From Azohydromonas lata NBRC 102462 (GTDB lineage Bacteria; Pseudomonadota; Gammaproteobacteria; Burkholderiales; Burkholderiaceae_C), in NCBI RefSeq assembly GCF_001571085.1, contig NZ_BCTC01000075.1, positions 1-32,037 on the forward strand: a DNA stretch of 32,037 nt, given 5' to 3'. The position numbers and the translations under genes are program-made. The notes under the pieces were generated by a model. That model worked only from the letters and a program-made list of their open reading frames with translations, searched no databases and was not told the DNA's origin. This document shows, piece after piece, positions 1 through 8,849 of the stretch; position 1 is the first letter of the stretch; each line of letters begins with the position of its first letter.

Positions 1-122
1 CGAAGAAGCGAGAGTGTAGCAGGGGTTTTTTGGTGGCCGCAAGAGGCTGGCGAAAATTTTTCTGCTGCCGCGCCGCTTTCGTTTCCAACGCAACCTCGCC
101 TGGCTCAGGTCATGAGCTTGGC

Positions 123-854
123 TCAGCGCCGAGATGCGGGCTGCGGCGCATGCTGCTCGTGCCAGTCCATCACGGCCTGGAGCAGGTCCGCGTCGGCGTC
201 GGCCTGCCCAGCGGTGGCGGACTCGGCTTCGACCTGCACGGCCCGGTTGTGCGGCATGGGCGTGGATGCGGTAGCCGGCATGGCGCGCGCCGCGGCGGTG
301 GCGTGGGGGTCGCGCTTTGAAGCGGGCGCCGCGTGCGGAGCCGCATGTGGGGCAGCCGCCATTTTGGTGCGGGCCATGCGTGAAGGCGGCGCAAGTGCAA
401 GGGGCACGGACACTGGCGGTGCGGCCTGTGGTGAGGCCGGCGAGGAGACGGGCCCAGCCGGCGCCGGAACCATGCGCTCGATGCGTGCGGCCGCCGGTGC
501 CGGCATGAAGGCCGTGGACGCCGCCGTGGCCGGCGTGTCCAACGCCCTTGCCTGCACGGCCGGGGAGACGGACACGGGCGCTGCGGCATGGGCGGCCCGT
601 GCGACTTCGGGGGACGACCAGTGCAGCATCAGCGCCACGCCCAGGCCTGCGAAGGCCAGTGCCGCAAGGCTGGCCAGGCAGGATTGCAGGCTGCCCACGG
701 CGGTTGCGTCCGCATGCATGGGCAGATCCTGGTGCAGCGCGGCCAGCAGCGGCACGGGCTCCCACAGGCCGGGCCGCGGCGCGGCGCCGGCTTGCGGCAT
801 CAGGCTGGGCCGCCACGCGGCCTGCGGCGCTGCGCTGGTGTGTCGTGAGTCCAT
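123..854 (-). CDS. Ala/Pro-rich single-pass membrane protein, unknown function
   Basis: Codes for 243 residues and I recognise no family. The cytoplasmic N-terminus is about 55 residues. One hydrophobic segment follows at about residues 58-82 (LASLAALAFAGLGVALMLHW). The remaining ~160 residues are low-complexity and rich in Ala, Pro and Ser, which fits a periplasmic stalk. The ATG start is preceded on its own strand by a GGGGAGGG-like ribosome site. It diverges from the TagX-like/TssM genes and may belong to the same T6SS cluster, but only position suggests this. Opposite-strand frames over it are long merely because of the high GC content. The repetitive composition makes homology assignment unreliable. 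Confidence 0.6.
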   Translation of the reverse strand: MDSRHTSAAPQAAWRPSLMPQAGAAPRPGLWEPVPLLAALHQDLPMHADATAVGSLQSCLASLAALAFAGLGVALMLHWSSPEVARAAHAAAPVSVSPAVQARALDTPATAASTAFMPAPAAARIERMVPAPAGPVSSPASPQAAPPVSVPLALAPPSRMARTKMAAAPHAAPHAAPASKRDPHATAAARAMPATASTPMPHNRAVQVEAESATAGQADADADLLQAVMDWHEQHAPQPASRR

Positions 855-981
855 GTGCCCATGCCCTCCCCTGGCGGTCCTGGTTGATGGGAACCAGTCT
901 GGTCAGGGACTCCGCAGCGCCGCTTCGCGCTTCTCCCAATACCCCCTCATTCGCGGGAACCGCGGGGCACTCCTCTGGCGT

Positions 982-1009
982 TTGACAGCCTCTTTATGAA
1001 CTATTTACA
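982..1009 (+). promoter_or_regulatory. Candidate promoter for the tagX-tssM-tagF-ompA operon
   Basis: A perfect TTGACA -35 box lies at 982-987. A weak -10, TTTACA, lies at 1004-1009 with a 16-nt spacer. The boxes sit in a short AT-rich patch (990-1025) that stands out from the GC-rich surroundings, 63 bp before the ATG at 1072. The -10 is poor, so activator dependence or a different start point is possible. The rest of 855-1071 shows nothing else clear apart from a small inverted repeat (CTGGTT/AACCAG at 880-897). Confidence 0.35.
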
Positions 1010-1071
1010 CAAATTTACTTTACAGATGGCCCGATAGCAGCTTGAGCGGGCCAACAACCTTGGACGCGCTC

Positions 1072-1902
1072 ATGCTGCTGGGAGTCTTGTTCTACCTGCT
1101 GCTGGCTGCCTCGCTGACGGCACTGCTGCTCGCACCCGTGCGCGATTGGGCTCAGGCCAGCACGCGGCGCTGGTGGCAAAGCGGCCGCCGCGCCGCGGCG
1201 GCCTGGACGCTGGGCACCCAGGCCCTGGCCCGCCACGCCGGCCGCGGGGTGCGGCACCTGGTTGCCGGCTCAACCGGCATGCTGCGCCGCCGGGCGCTGC
1301 CGCTGGCCGCCGCCTTGGCCCTGCTGATGCTCCTGCCCCTGCTCGCATGGAGCCTGCGCGGGCTGCAGCGCGTGGACGGCCTGGACGGCGCCGAGCGCGC
1401 CGTGGACCAGCGCGTGGCCGCGCTGCTGCAGGGCGAGGAACTGGTGGCTCCACCGCCGCTGCCGCCTGCGCTGTTCATGACTGCGGAAGTGCAGCAATGG
1501 CTGCCCATGGCGCAACTGGCCAGTCGCCAATGGGAGCTGCTGGACGCCGCCTTTCGACAACGGCTGCTGCTGGCCTTCCGGCTGGTTCGCGAGCGCCACG
1601 GCTACGACATGGTGCTGCTGGAGGGCTGGCGCAGCCCGCAGCGCCAGGCCGCGCTGGCGGCGCTGGGCCCCTCGGTGACGCGCGCCGGCCCAAACCAGAG
1701 CCTGCACCAGTTCGGCCTGGCCGCCGACTGCGCCTTCCTGCGCGACGGCAAGGTCGTCATCTCCGAGCGCGACCCTTGGGCCATGCAGGGCTATCAGGCC
1801 TATGGCGAGGTCGCGCGCTCGCTGGGCCTGACCTGGGGCGGGGACTGGCGCTCGCCCCGGGACTACGGCCACGTCGAGTGGCGGCGCGACGCCGCGCGCT
1901 GA
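1072..1902 (+). CDS. Membrane-anchored M15-family peptidase, TagX-like T6SS peptidoglycan hydrolase
   Basis: Codes for 276 residues from the ATG at 1072; an in-frame TTG at 1042 would add ten. Two hydrophobic segments (about residues 1-21 and 76-93) precede a C-terminal M15/VanY-like peptidase domain at about 150-276. The zinc-site pattern is intact: SLHQFGLAAD gives His212 and Asp219 in the H-x6-D spacing, and the late GHVEW supplies His267. TagX of Acinetobacter, an M15-type peptidoglycan hydrolase, is needed for T6SS assembly, probably to open the cell wall for the trans-envelope complex. Lying directly upstream of tssM, this gene probably does the same job. A D,D- or L,D-specificity cannot be read from sequence. 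Only 47 nt separate it from tssM, so the two are probably co-transcribed. Confidence 0.8.
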   Translation: MLLGVLFYLLLAASLTALLLAPVRDWAQASTRRWWQSGRRAAAAWTLGTQALARHAGRGVRHLVAGSTGMLRRRALPLAAALALLMLLPLLAWSLRGLQRVDGLDGAERAVDQRVAALLQGEELVAPPPLPPALFMTAEVQQWLPMAQLASRQWELLDAAFRQRLLLAFRLVRERHGYDMVLLEGWRSPQRQAALAALGPSVTRAGPNQSLHQFGLAADCAFLRDGKVVISERDPWAMQGYQAYGEVARSLGLTWGGDWRSPRDYGHVEWRRDAAR

Positions 1903-1949
1903 CTGCCAGCCATGGACTCCATCCTTTCACCCACTTCGGAGCTCTAGCC

Positions 1950-4900
1950 ATGAAGCGCCTCCTGCAGTTGCTCCTGAGCGCCCGCACCCTGGCCCTACTG
2001 GGCCTGCTGCTGTTGGGCGCGTTCGTATGGTTCAGCGCCTGGCCCATGCTGCTGCGGCTGGCCGTGGCCGCGGGCCTGCTGTCCCTGGCCCTGCTTTACT
2101 GGCTGGTGCAGCACACCTGGCGGCGCTGGCATGGCAGGCGGGCGGCCGCCGGCCTGGAGCAGGCGCTGGAAGGCAGCATGGCCAGCGCCGCGGGCACCGG
2201 CGCCGACCAGCGCGAGGTGGAGGAAGACGAGTTGCGGTCGCAACTCCGAGAAGCCATTCGCACCCTGAAAAGCTCCCGGCTGGGCCGCCGCAGCAGCCAG
2301 GCCGCGCTGTACGAGCTGCCCTGGCTCATGCTCATAGGCGCCTCCTCCACGGGCAAGAGCACCGCCGTCGTCCAGTCCGGCCTGACCTTCCCCTTCCCGC
2401 ACGGCAAGGACAACGTCCTCCACGGCATAGGCGGTACGCGCCACTGCGACTGGTTCTTCACCAGCGAAGGCATCCTGCTCGACACGGCCGGCCGCTACGC
2501 GGTCGAGGCCGAGCACCGCGAGGCCTGGATGAGCTTTCTGCGCCTGCTCAAGCGGCACAGGCCCAAGGCGCCCATCAACGGCATCCTCGTGACGGCCAGC
2601 GTGGCGCAGTTGCGCGACGCGCCGGCGCAGGACGTCATCACCCTCGCCCGCGACCTGCGCGCCCGCGTGCAGGAGCTCACCGATGCGCTGGAGGTCAGCG
2701 CGCCGGTGTACGTGCTCTTCACCAAGGCCGACCTCATCGGCGGCTTCACCGGCTTCTTCGCCGGCCACGACGCGCAGGATCGCGAACAGGTGTGGGGCGC
2801 CACGCTGCCCTACGAGCGCAAGCCCGCCGCCGACGCCGTGGCGCTGTTCGACCAGCACTTTGCCGAGCTGCGCGAGGGGCTCAAGGAAACCGCGCTGGCA
2901 CACATGACGCTGCACCGCGGCCAGGCGCTGCCGCCCTCGGTGCTGGCCTTTCCGCTGGAGTTTGCCGCGCTGCAGCCGGCGCTGCGCAGCTTCGTCGCCA
3001 CGCTGTTCGACGAGAACGTCTATCAGGTGCGCCCGGTGTTCCGCGGCTTTTACTTCTCCAGCGCAGTGCAGCCTGGCGACGCGGCCGCGGCGCCCGCCGA
3101 TGGGGTGGCGCAGCAGTTCGGCCTGTCACCGGCCGCGGGCGAGGCCGCGCCCGCGCAGGCCATGCAGCAGGGCTACTTCCTCAAGCGGCTGTTCTCTGAT
3201 GTGATCTTTGCCGACCGCGACCTGGTACGCCAGCGCGCCCACCCCACGCAGCGGCGGCTGCGCGCGCTGGGCTACGCGCTGGGGGTGCTCACGCTGTCCG
3301 TGGCGCTAGGGGGTTGGACCTGGTCTTACCTGGGCAACCGGCAGCTCGTGGCCGGCGTGCAGGCCGACCTGGAGAAGGCGCAGCGGCTGCAGGAGGGCCG
3401 CGCCGACCTGGCCTCGCGGCTGCAGGCGCTGGAGCTGCTGCAAGCCCGCGTCGACGAGCTGGCGGCCTGGCGCGCGCAGCGGCCCTGGACCGTCGGCCTG
3501 GGCCTGTACCAGGGCGAGGCGCTGGAGCTGCGGCTGCGCCGCGAGGTGTTCCAGGGCCTGCGCCGCGTGATGCTGGAGCCGGTGGCGCAGGCGCTGGAGG
3601 GCTACTTGGGCGAGGTCAACCTGCACGCCGCCGAGCTGCGCCCAAGCGCCCGCGGCACCGATGCGCAGGCAACGGCCGCAGCCGCTTCGCGCTACGCCCA
3701 GGCTTCGCCCACCGATGTAGGGGAAGCCTACAACGCGCTCAAGACTTACCTCATGCTGGCCGAGCGGCAGCGCATGGAGTCCGGCCACCTGGCCGACCAG
3801 GTCACCCGCTTCTGGCGCGGCTGGCTGGAGGACAACCGCGGCACGCTGCCGCGCGAGCAGCTCATGCGCAGCGCCGAGAGCCTGATCTCGTTTGCCATGG
3901 CGCACCTGCAGGACCCGCTGTTTCCCGTCATCGCCAACAACTTCGGCCTGGTGGACCGCACGCGCGAGAACCTGCGCCGCGTGGTGCGCGGCATGCCCGC
4001 CATCGAGCGCGTCTATGCCGACATGAAGGCCCGCGCCGCCACGCGCTACGCGCCCGTCACGGTGGCGCGCATCGTGGGCGAGCAGGACAAGGCCCTGATC
4101 GCCGGCAGCCACGTGGTGGGCGGCGCCTTCACCCGCGAGGCCTGGCTGGGCCACGTCGAGGGCGCCATACGCGACGCGGCCCACAACGAGCTGCAAAGCA
4201 GCGACTGGGTGCTCAAGACCAGCACGCACGACGACCTCTCGCTGCAAGGCAGCCCGCAGCACATCCGCAAGACGCTGGTGGACCTCTACAAGGCCGAGTA
4301 CGTGCGCGAGTGGCAGCGCTTCATGCAGGGCGTGGCGGTGGCGGACTTCGCCGGCTTCGAGGCCGCCGTGGCGCACATGAACCGCTTGGGCGACCCCGCC
4401 GACTCGCCGCTGCGCAAGCTGCTGCTCACGCTGCACGAGCAGACGGCATGGGACAACCCGTCGCTGGCAGACGCTCACGCGGCGCGTGCGCGCGAGGGCG
4501 TGGCGCAGTGGCTGCGGCAGTCGCTGCAACAGCTCTCGCCGGCCCAAGTGGAGGTCAAGGCGGACACCGCGCCGTCCGAGCCGCTGCCCATGGGTGCCGT
4601 GGGCCGCGAGTTCGCCGCGCTGGAGCGGCTGCTGGCCGCGCGCGAGGGCGCAGCGCCGCTGCTGGAGGGCTATCTGCAAAGCCTGGGCCGCGTGCGCTCG
4701 CGGCTGAACACCATGAAGAACCAGGGCGACGCCGGCCCGGCCGCGCGGCAGCTCATGGCCGCGACCTTCGAGGGCGGCGCCTCCGAGCTGGCCGAGGCGC
4801 TACGCTTCGTGGACGAGCAGTTGCTCGCCGGCGCCAGCGACGGCGTCAAGGCCGCGCTGCGGCCGCTGCTGGTGCGTCCGCTCATGAGCTCCTTTGCCGC

Positions 4901-5723
4901 GCTGGTGCCGGCCGCCGAGGCCGAGCTCAACCGGCAATGGACGGCACAGGTGCTGCAGCCCTTCCAGCTCACGCTGGCGGGCAAGTACCCGTTCGATCCG
5001 GCCTCGCGCGTGGAGGCGGCGCCGGCGGAGATCGCGCACGTGTTCGGCCCAAGCGGCGCGGTGGCGCGCTTTGCCACCGAGGCGCTGGGCCCGCTGGTGA
5101 CGCGCCGCGGCGACGAGGTGGCCGCGCGCCAGTGGGCGCAACTGGGCCTGCGGCTGCGGCCGGCCTTCGCCCAGGGCCTGCCCGGCTGGGTGGCGCCGCT
5201 GGACAGCGCGGCATCGCCTTCAGCCGGCGCGGCGCAGGTGAGCTTTCAACTGCGGCCCACGGGCGCGCCGGGCTTCGTGGAGTACACGGTGGACATTGAC
5301 GGCCAGGTGCTGCGCTACCGCAATGGCGAAGCGAGCTGGAGCAGCTTCGTCTGGCCCCGGCCCGGCACCACGCCGGGCGTACGCATCAGCGGCATTGCGC
5401 TGGACGGGCAGGCCGTGGAGGTGTTCAACGCACCCGGAGCCTACGGTTTCGAGCGCCTGATAGACGCCGCGCAAGTCACCAAGCTGGCCGACGGCCTGCG
5501 CGAGCTCACGCTCGGCCAGGGCTCTCTGGCCGTCACGCTCCACTATCGGGCCATCTCCACCCCTGGGCCGATGGCTGGCGGCGCGGCGCCGGCAGGCGGT
5601 GCTGGCTTGCGCGGACTGTCGCTGCCCGGGCTGGTAGCCGGCGAGGACGCGGCCCAAGTGGCGCTGGCCGCCACTGCACCCGCCACCACCGCCACCGCTA
5701 CCGCCACGGGAGCGGCGCGGTGA
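1950..5723 (+). CDS. tssM: TssM (IcmF-like) inner-membrane protein of the T6SS membrane complex
   Basis: Codes for 1257 residues, within the normal TssM range. GGAG stands nine bases before the ATG at 1950; longer in-frame extensions upstream run through the tagX gene and are discounted. Two N-terminal membrane helices (about 11-28 and 32-50) form the usual hairpin. The cytoplasmic NTPase-like domain has an intact Walker A, GASSTGKST, at about 129-137. A third helix (about 440-462) leads to the long periplasmic region. The conserved IcmF/TssM C-terminal part starts near KYPFDPASR. TssM forms the trans-envelope channel with TssL and TssJ; neither is in the window. The extreme C-terminus is an unusual Ala/Thr-rich tail (nt about 5665-5720). 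The stop overlaps the tagF start as GTGA, which implies translational coupling. Confidence 0.96.
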   Translation: MKRLLQLLLSARTLALLGLLLLGAFVWFSAWPMLLRLAVAAGLLSLALLYWLVQHTWRRWHGRRAAAGLEQALEGSMASAAGTGADQREVEEDELRSQLREAIRTLKSSRLGRRSSQAALYELPWLMLIGASSTGKSTAVVQSGLTFPFPHGKDNVLHGIGGTRHCDWFFTSEGILLDTAGRYAVEAEHREAWMSFLRLLKRHRPKAPINGILVTASVAQLRDAPAQDVITLARDLRARVQELTDALEVSAPVYVLFTKADLIGGFTGFFAGHDAQDREQVWGATLPYERKPAADAVALFDQHFAELREGLKETALAHMTLHRGQALPPSVLAFPLEFAALQPALRSFVATLFDENVYQVRPVFRGFYFSSAVQPGDAAAAPADGVAQQFGLSPAAGEAAPAQAMQQGYFLKRLFSDVIFADRDLVRQRAHPTQRRLRALGYALGVLTLSVALGGWTWSYLGNRQLVAGVQADLEKAQRLQEGRADLASRLQALELLQARVDELAAWRAQRPWTVGLGLYQGEALELRLRREVFQGLRRVMLEPVAQALEGYLGEVNLHAAELRPSARGTDAQATAAAASRYAQASPTDVGEAYNALKTYLMLAERQRMESGHLADQVTRFWRGWLEDNRGTLPREQLMRSAESLISFAMAHLQDPLFPVIANNFGLVDRTRENLRRVVRGMPAIERVYADMKARAATRYAPVTVARIVGEQDKALIAGSHVVGGAFTREAWLGHVEGAIRDAAHNELQSSDWVLKTSTHDDLSLQGSPQHIRKTLVDLYKAEYVREWQRFMQGVAVADFAGFEAAVAHMNRLGDPADSPLRKLLLTLHEQTAWDNPSLADAHAARAREGVAQWLRQSLQQLSPAQVEVKADTAPSEPLPMGAVGREFAALERLLAAREGAAPLLEGYLQSLGRVRSRLNTMKNQGDAGPAARQLMAATFEGGASELAEALRFVDEQLLAGASDGVKAALRPLLVRPLMSSFAALVPAAEAELNRQWTAQVLQPFQLTLAGKYPFDPASRVEAAPAEIAHVFGPSGAVARFATEALGPLVTRRGDEVAARQWAQLGLRLRPAFAQGLPGWVAPLDSAASPSAGAAQVSFQLRPTGAPGFVEYTVDIDGQVLRYRNGEASWSSFVWPRPGTTPGVRISGIALDGQAVEVFNAPGAYGFERLIDAAQVTKLADGLRELTLGQGSLAVTLHYRAISTPGPMAGGAAPAGGAGLRGLSLPGLVAGEDAAQVALAATAPATTATATATGAAR

Positions 5724-6703
5724 GCGGCACGGCGGCCCTGTCCTGGTTCGGCAAGCTGCGCTCCAGAGGCGATTTCGTGTGCAGCACGCGGCAAGGAGCG
5801 CTCACCCGGCTGCTAGACCAATGGCTCAGCCGCGCCCTGGCCGATCTGGCGCAGGACCCGCGCTGGAAGCAGCTCTACGACAGCGCGCTTTGTGCCCATT
5901 TCGCCGTGCTGGGCGTGCGCAGCCGCGTGGCGCTGGCCGGCCACCTGCGCCCAAGTGCCGATGCGGCAGGCCGGCGCTTTCCCTTCGTGGCCACGGCGTC
6001 GTTCGAAATCGGAGCGCCCATGGCCTTCATCGCCCAGGCGCCGCTGGTGCTTGGACCGGCCTGGCTGCAATTGCAGGACCTCGCCGCGCGCGCCTGCGCC
6101 GCCGACGACGCGGCCAGCGTGCTGGCCGGCGCCCGCCAAGTGCGCCTGGACATCGCCCCGCAAGCCGACGCCTGGGCTCGCGAGGACGGCGACTTCGTGT
6201 CGCGGCAGACCTTGGGTGAGCTGCAGGCGCTGCTGGAGCACAGCCACCCCGGCGTGGACCTGCGCCGCGTGCTGCTGGCCCTTGGGCTGCTGCTGCAGCC
6301 CGTGCCGGACAGCGGGCTGTCGCGGCTGGACACGGGGCTGCGGCTGCCGCTGCCGGGCCGGCCGCACCAGGCCGCGGCCATGGCCGCGCTGTGGCTGCGG
6401 CTGATCGCCCGCTTCCTGGCGCGCGGCGACTTCGAGCTGATGCTGCTGCTGCCTTGCGCGGGGGCACCGGCCGAACCCACGCTGCTGGTGGGCTTCGCCG
6501 GCGCGTCGCCGGCCATGCTGCAGGCCCTGTTCACGCCCGCGTCCGCAAAGGACGCCTTCATCACGCTGCACGCACCGTGCTGGGTGGACGGCCACGTGGC
6601 GCAGGACGCCGCGCTGCGCCGGCTCGACGCCCATCTGCGCCAGCCCACGCTGCCGCTGCGCGAGGCGGCGGACCTTTTCGGCACCGCCTTTCTGAAGGAG
6701 TGA
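5720..6703 (+). CDS. tagF: TagF, T6SS-associated post-translational repressor
   Basis: Codes for 327 residues. The GTG start overlaps the tssM stop codon by 4 bp. The N-terminus carries the family hallmark WFGKLRSRGDFV (residues about 10-21), followed by the conserved RFPF segment and a typical TagF (DUF2094, BMA_A0400-type) domain. In Pseudomonas, TagF holds the T6SS off by acting on the Fha forkhead protein, and the PpkA kinase pathway works against it. Here it is genetically coupled to TssM. The C-terminal ~130 residues are less conserved and match nothing I can name. No PP2C phosphatase domain is fused, unlike in some TagF proteins. Confidence 0.9.
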   Translation: MSGTAALSWFGKLRSRGDFVCSTRQGALTRLLDQWLSRALADLAQDPRWKQLYDSALCAHFAVLGVRSRVALAGHLRPSADAAGRRFPFVATASFEIGAPMAFIAQAPLVLGPAWLQLQDLAARACAADDAASVLAGARQVRLDIAPQADAWAREDGDFVSRQTLGELQALLEHSHPGVDLRRVLLALGLLLQPVPDSGLSRLDTGLRLPLPGRPHQAAAMAALWLRLIARFLARGDFELMLLLPCAGAPAEPTLLVGFAGASPAMLQALFTPASAKDAFITLHAPCWVDGHVAQDAALRRLDAHLRQPTLPLREAADLFGTAFLKE

Positions 6704-6707
6704 CGCC

Positions 6708-7568
6708 ATGCGCTCGTTGACTGCTCGGTTGCACTGCCCTGCCCTGCCCGCGGGGGCCCGGGCCGCCCTGCTGCTCGTCCTGGCGGCCCAGCCGCTGCCG
6801 CAGGCGCGGGCGCAGAACCCGCCGCAGCCGCAAGTTCAGACGCAGACGCAGGTCCAGGCGGCAGCCGGCGCGCAGGGGCCGGTGGTGGTGTCCGGCGCGG
6901 TGCCGGACGAGGCCACGCGCGCGGCCATCCTCACGCGGGTACGGGAGATCTACGGCGCCGCCCGCGTCGTGGACCAGCTCGGCATAGACCAGCTGACGGC
7001 TCCACCCAATTGGGCCGCGCAGGTGCAGCGCGCGCTGGCGCCGGACCTGCGGCAAGTTACGCAGGGACAGTTGCGCATCAGCGGCAACGTGGTCGAAATC
7101 AGCGGCCGCGTCCCCGGCGAAACGGTGCGCCAGCAAGTGCTGGAGCAGCTCGCTGCACGCCTGAACAACCCCACCTACACCGTGCGCGACGGCCTGAACG
7201 TGGCCGCGCCCACGCAGCAGATGCTGGATGCGGCGGTGGCGCGGCGCACCATCGCCTTCGAACCCGGCAACGCCACGCTCACGCCCGCGGGCACGCAGGT
7301 GCTCGACGAGTTGCTGCCGCTGCTGCGCCAGCTCGCCGGCCGGCGCTTCGAGGTGGTAGGCCATACCGACGACCGCGGCCCCCGCATGGCCAACCTGCAG
7401 CTCTCGGCCGCGCGCGCCGAGGCCGTCAAGGCCTACCTGGTGAACAAGGGCATCGCGCCCGCGGACATCCAGACCGCCGGCGCCGGGCCGGACCAGCCGG
7501 TGGCCGACAACCTCAGCCCCGAAGGGCGGGCCCGCAACCGGCGCATCGAATTCCGGGTATTGGCCTGA
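6708..7568 (+). CDS. Periplasmic BON-OmpA protein, probable T6SS peptidoglycan anchor
   Basis: Codes for 286 residues. GGAG, overlapping the end of tagF, precedes the ATG by a good distance, so the gene is the fourth of a tight operon. The signal peptide is residues 1-36 with a likely AXA cleavage (QARAQ); there is no lipobox Cys. A Gln-rich linker follows, then BON-like repeats (about 58-165, e.g. VVVSGAVPDEATRAAIL). The OmpA-like peptidoglycan-binding domain (about 180-286) contains GHTDDRG at 218-224, NLQLSAARA at 229-237 and the terminal RARNRRIEF. In T6SS clusters such proteins (TagL-like, or fused to TssL) tie the membrane complex to the cell wall. With no TssL visible, it is named by domain only. 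Confidence 0.85.
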   Translation: MRSLTARLHCPALPAGARAALLLVLAAQPLPQARAQNPPQPQVQTQTQVQAAAGAQGPVVVSGAVPDEATRAAILTRVREIYGAARVVDQLGIDQLTAPPNWAAQVQRALAPDLRQVTQGQLRISGNVVEISGRVPGETVRQQVLEQLAARLNNPTYTVRDGLNVAAPTQQMLDAAVARRTIAFEPGNATLTPAGTQVLDELLPLLRQLAGRRFEVVGHTDDRGPRMANLQLSAARAEAVKAYLVNKGIAPADIQTAGAGPDQPVADNLSPEGRARNRRIEFRVLA

Positions 7569-7591
7569 AACCGGTCTGAAGAAGGCTTGAA

Positions 7592-7614
7592 GCGGGCCGG
7601 ATGCGGCGGCCCGC
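7592..7614. terminator. GC hairpin between convergent ompA-like and tssA genes
   Basis: Perfect 8-bp arms GCGGGCCG and CGGCCCGC are separated by GATGCGG. The hairpin lies in the 54-bp gap between two convergent genes, where a bidirectional terminator is expected. There is no U-run on either side, so termination strength is doubtful. Confidence 0.4.
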
Positions 7615-7622
7615 GCCGCGCC

Positions 7623-8702
7623 TCAGCCGCGCAGCTCGCGCGGCCCGACGCCCAGCAACTCCTCGAAGGACGCCAGTGCCATGCCGTCCTTCACCACGGC
7701 GCGCAGCCATTCGTGCAGCGGCATCTCGCCCCAGCGCGCCGCCTTGTCGGCCAGGTAAGCCACGGGGCTGTGCGGCTCGGCGTGGCGGAAGTAGTCGGCC
7801 ACCAGCCGCAACTGCTGCAGCGCCTGCGCCCGCGACTGGATAGGCCCGCCGGCCAGGCGCGGCGCCGGCGGCGCCGATGCCTCGGCCACGGCGGCCGGCG
7901 CCATGACGGCCGCCCCGTCCGGCCGCGCCTCGGCCACGCCGGCCTCGCGCCCAATGCGCGTCCAGCCCTCGGCCACCTGCTCCAGCGCGTTGCGTGCCGC
8001 GGCGAAGGACGGCCCGTCCTGCGGCAACTGCACATCCACCGCGGCCTGCAATTGCAGCAAGGCGGCTTGGGCGGACGCGATGGCTTGTTGTTGGGCGCCG
8101 AAAGCGGTGTGGCCCCCGGCGGCCACGGCGCGCAGCGTGGCGTCCAGCGTAGGGGGCGGCTCCTGCGCGTCCACGGCCGTTGCCTCGCCGTCGGGGCAGG
8201 ACGCGTCGTCCGCGGCCGCCTTGCGCCGGCGCGCGGCCTGCACGTCGACCAGGCCCATGGGCTGCGCGTCCACGGCCACCAGCGGCAGGCTGCGGCTGAG
8301 CTCCACCACGCGCACGGTCAGCCAGGCCAGGCAACCGGCGCGCTGTTCCTGGTCGCCGTCCTCGGCCAATGGGTGCAGCGTGCGCCAGTGCCGCTCCACC
8401 AGCGCGGCGGTCAGCCGTAGGCCTTCGGCCAGGCCCTCGAAGCCGCGCAGGCGTGCCCAGGCGTCGGTGAGCCAGCCGGCAAACGTCAAATCCTTGGAGC
8501 GGGTGCGCAGCAGCGTCTCGCAGCCGCGCGCAACGCCGGCCCAATCGGCGGATTTCAGCGGCGTGACCCACTCGCCCTGCGCCAGGGACGGGTCGTCCTC
8601 GCGGCGCATCTCGCGCAGGGCGTCCACTTCCGGCGAAAACGAAAGATCGTCGCCGCAGGGCTGCTCGGCGGATAGGGGCTGCAGGAGAAGTTCGAGGTCC
8701 AT
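7623..8702 (-). CDS. tssA: TssA, T6SS baseplate/sheath assembly protein (ImpA family)
   Basis: Codes for 359 residues. The N-terminal ImpA_N domain (about 5-150) begins with the usual LLxPLSAEQPCGDDLSFSPE pattern. A variable Ala-rich middle and linker follow (about 155-290). A conserved C-terminal segment (SRAQALQQLRLVADYFRHAEP, then SPVAYLADKAARWGEMPL) matches the short TssA class that forms a ring at the baseplate or sheath end. It is transcribed towards the tssM operon, so it has its own promoter; a perfect 12-bp palindrome lies about 40 bp upstream of its start. The middle region is shorter than in TssA proteins with VasJ-type C-termini. Confidence 0.9.
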   Translation of the reverse strand: MDLELLLQPLSAEQPCGDDLSFSPEVDALREMRREDDPSLAQGEWVTPLKSADWAGVARGCETLLRTRSKDLTFAGWLTDAWARLRGFEGLAEGLRLTAALVERHWRTLHPLAEDGDQEQRAGCLAWLTVRVVELSRSLPLVAVDAQPMGLVDVQAARRRKAAADDASCPDGEATAVDAQEPPPTLDATLRAVAAGGHTAFGAQQQAIASAQAALLQLQAAVDVQLPQDGPSFAAARNALEQVAEGWTRIGREAGVAEARPDGAAVMAPAAVAEASAPPAPRLAGGPIQSRAQALQQLRLVADYFRHAEPHSPVAYLADKAARWGEMPLHEWLRAVVKDGMALASFEELLGVGPRELRG

Positions 8703-8738
8703 GGCGGCTGACGGGGGTGGACGCTGAGTTCACGGGAG

Positions 8739-8750
8739 CCGTTGCAACGG
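8739..8750. promoter_or_regulatory. 12-bp perfect palindrome upstream of tssA
   Basis: CCGTTGCAACGG lies 37-48 bp before the tssA start codon. It is a possible operator, and its binding protein is unknown. The rest of 8703-8849 shows no gene. Confidence 0.3.
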
Positions 8751-8849
8751 TCCGGCCCGTGGCCTGGAACTGCAGGCTTCACCGTAGCCGCATCCGCGAG
8801 CGGCGCACAGGGCGCTTCGTCCCTCCGTGAAAGCCCTGCCGCCCGCGGC

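Noticed and set aside
1-122. Possible gene end or terminator at the left edge (run of T near 24-30)
   Set aside because: No pairing stem is visible within the window and no frame is supported.
1146-1949. A 268-residue N-terminal extension of TssM in the same frame
   Set aside because: It overlaps the TagX-like gene, reads as Arg/Ala-rich noise, and a good ribosome site plus a typical TssM N-terminus are present at 1950.
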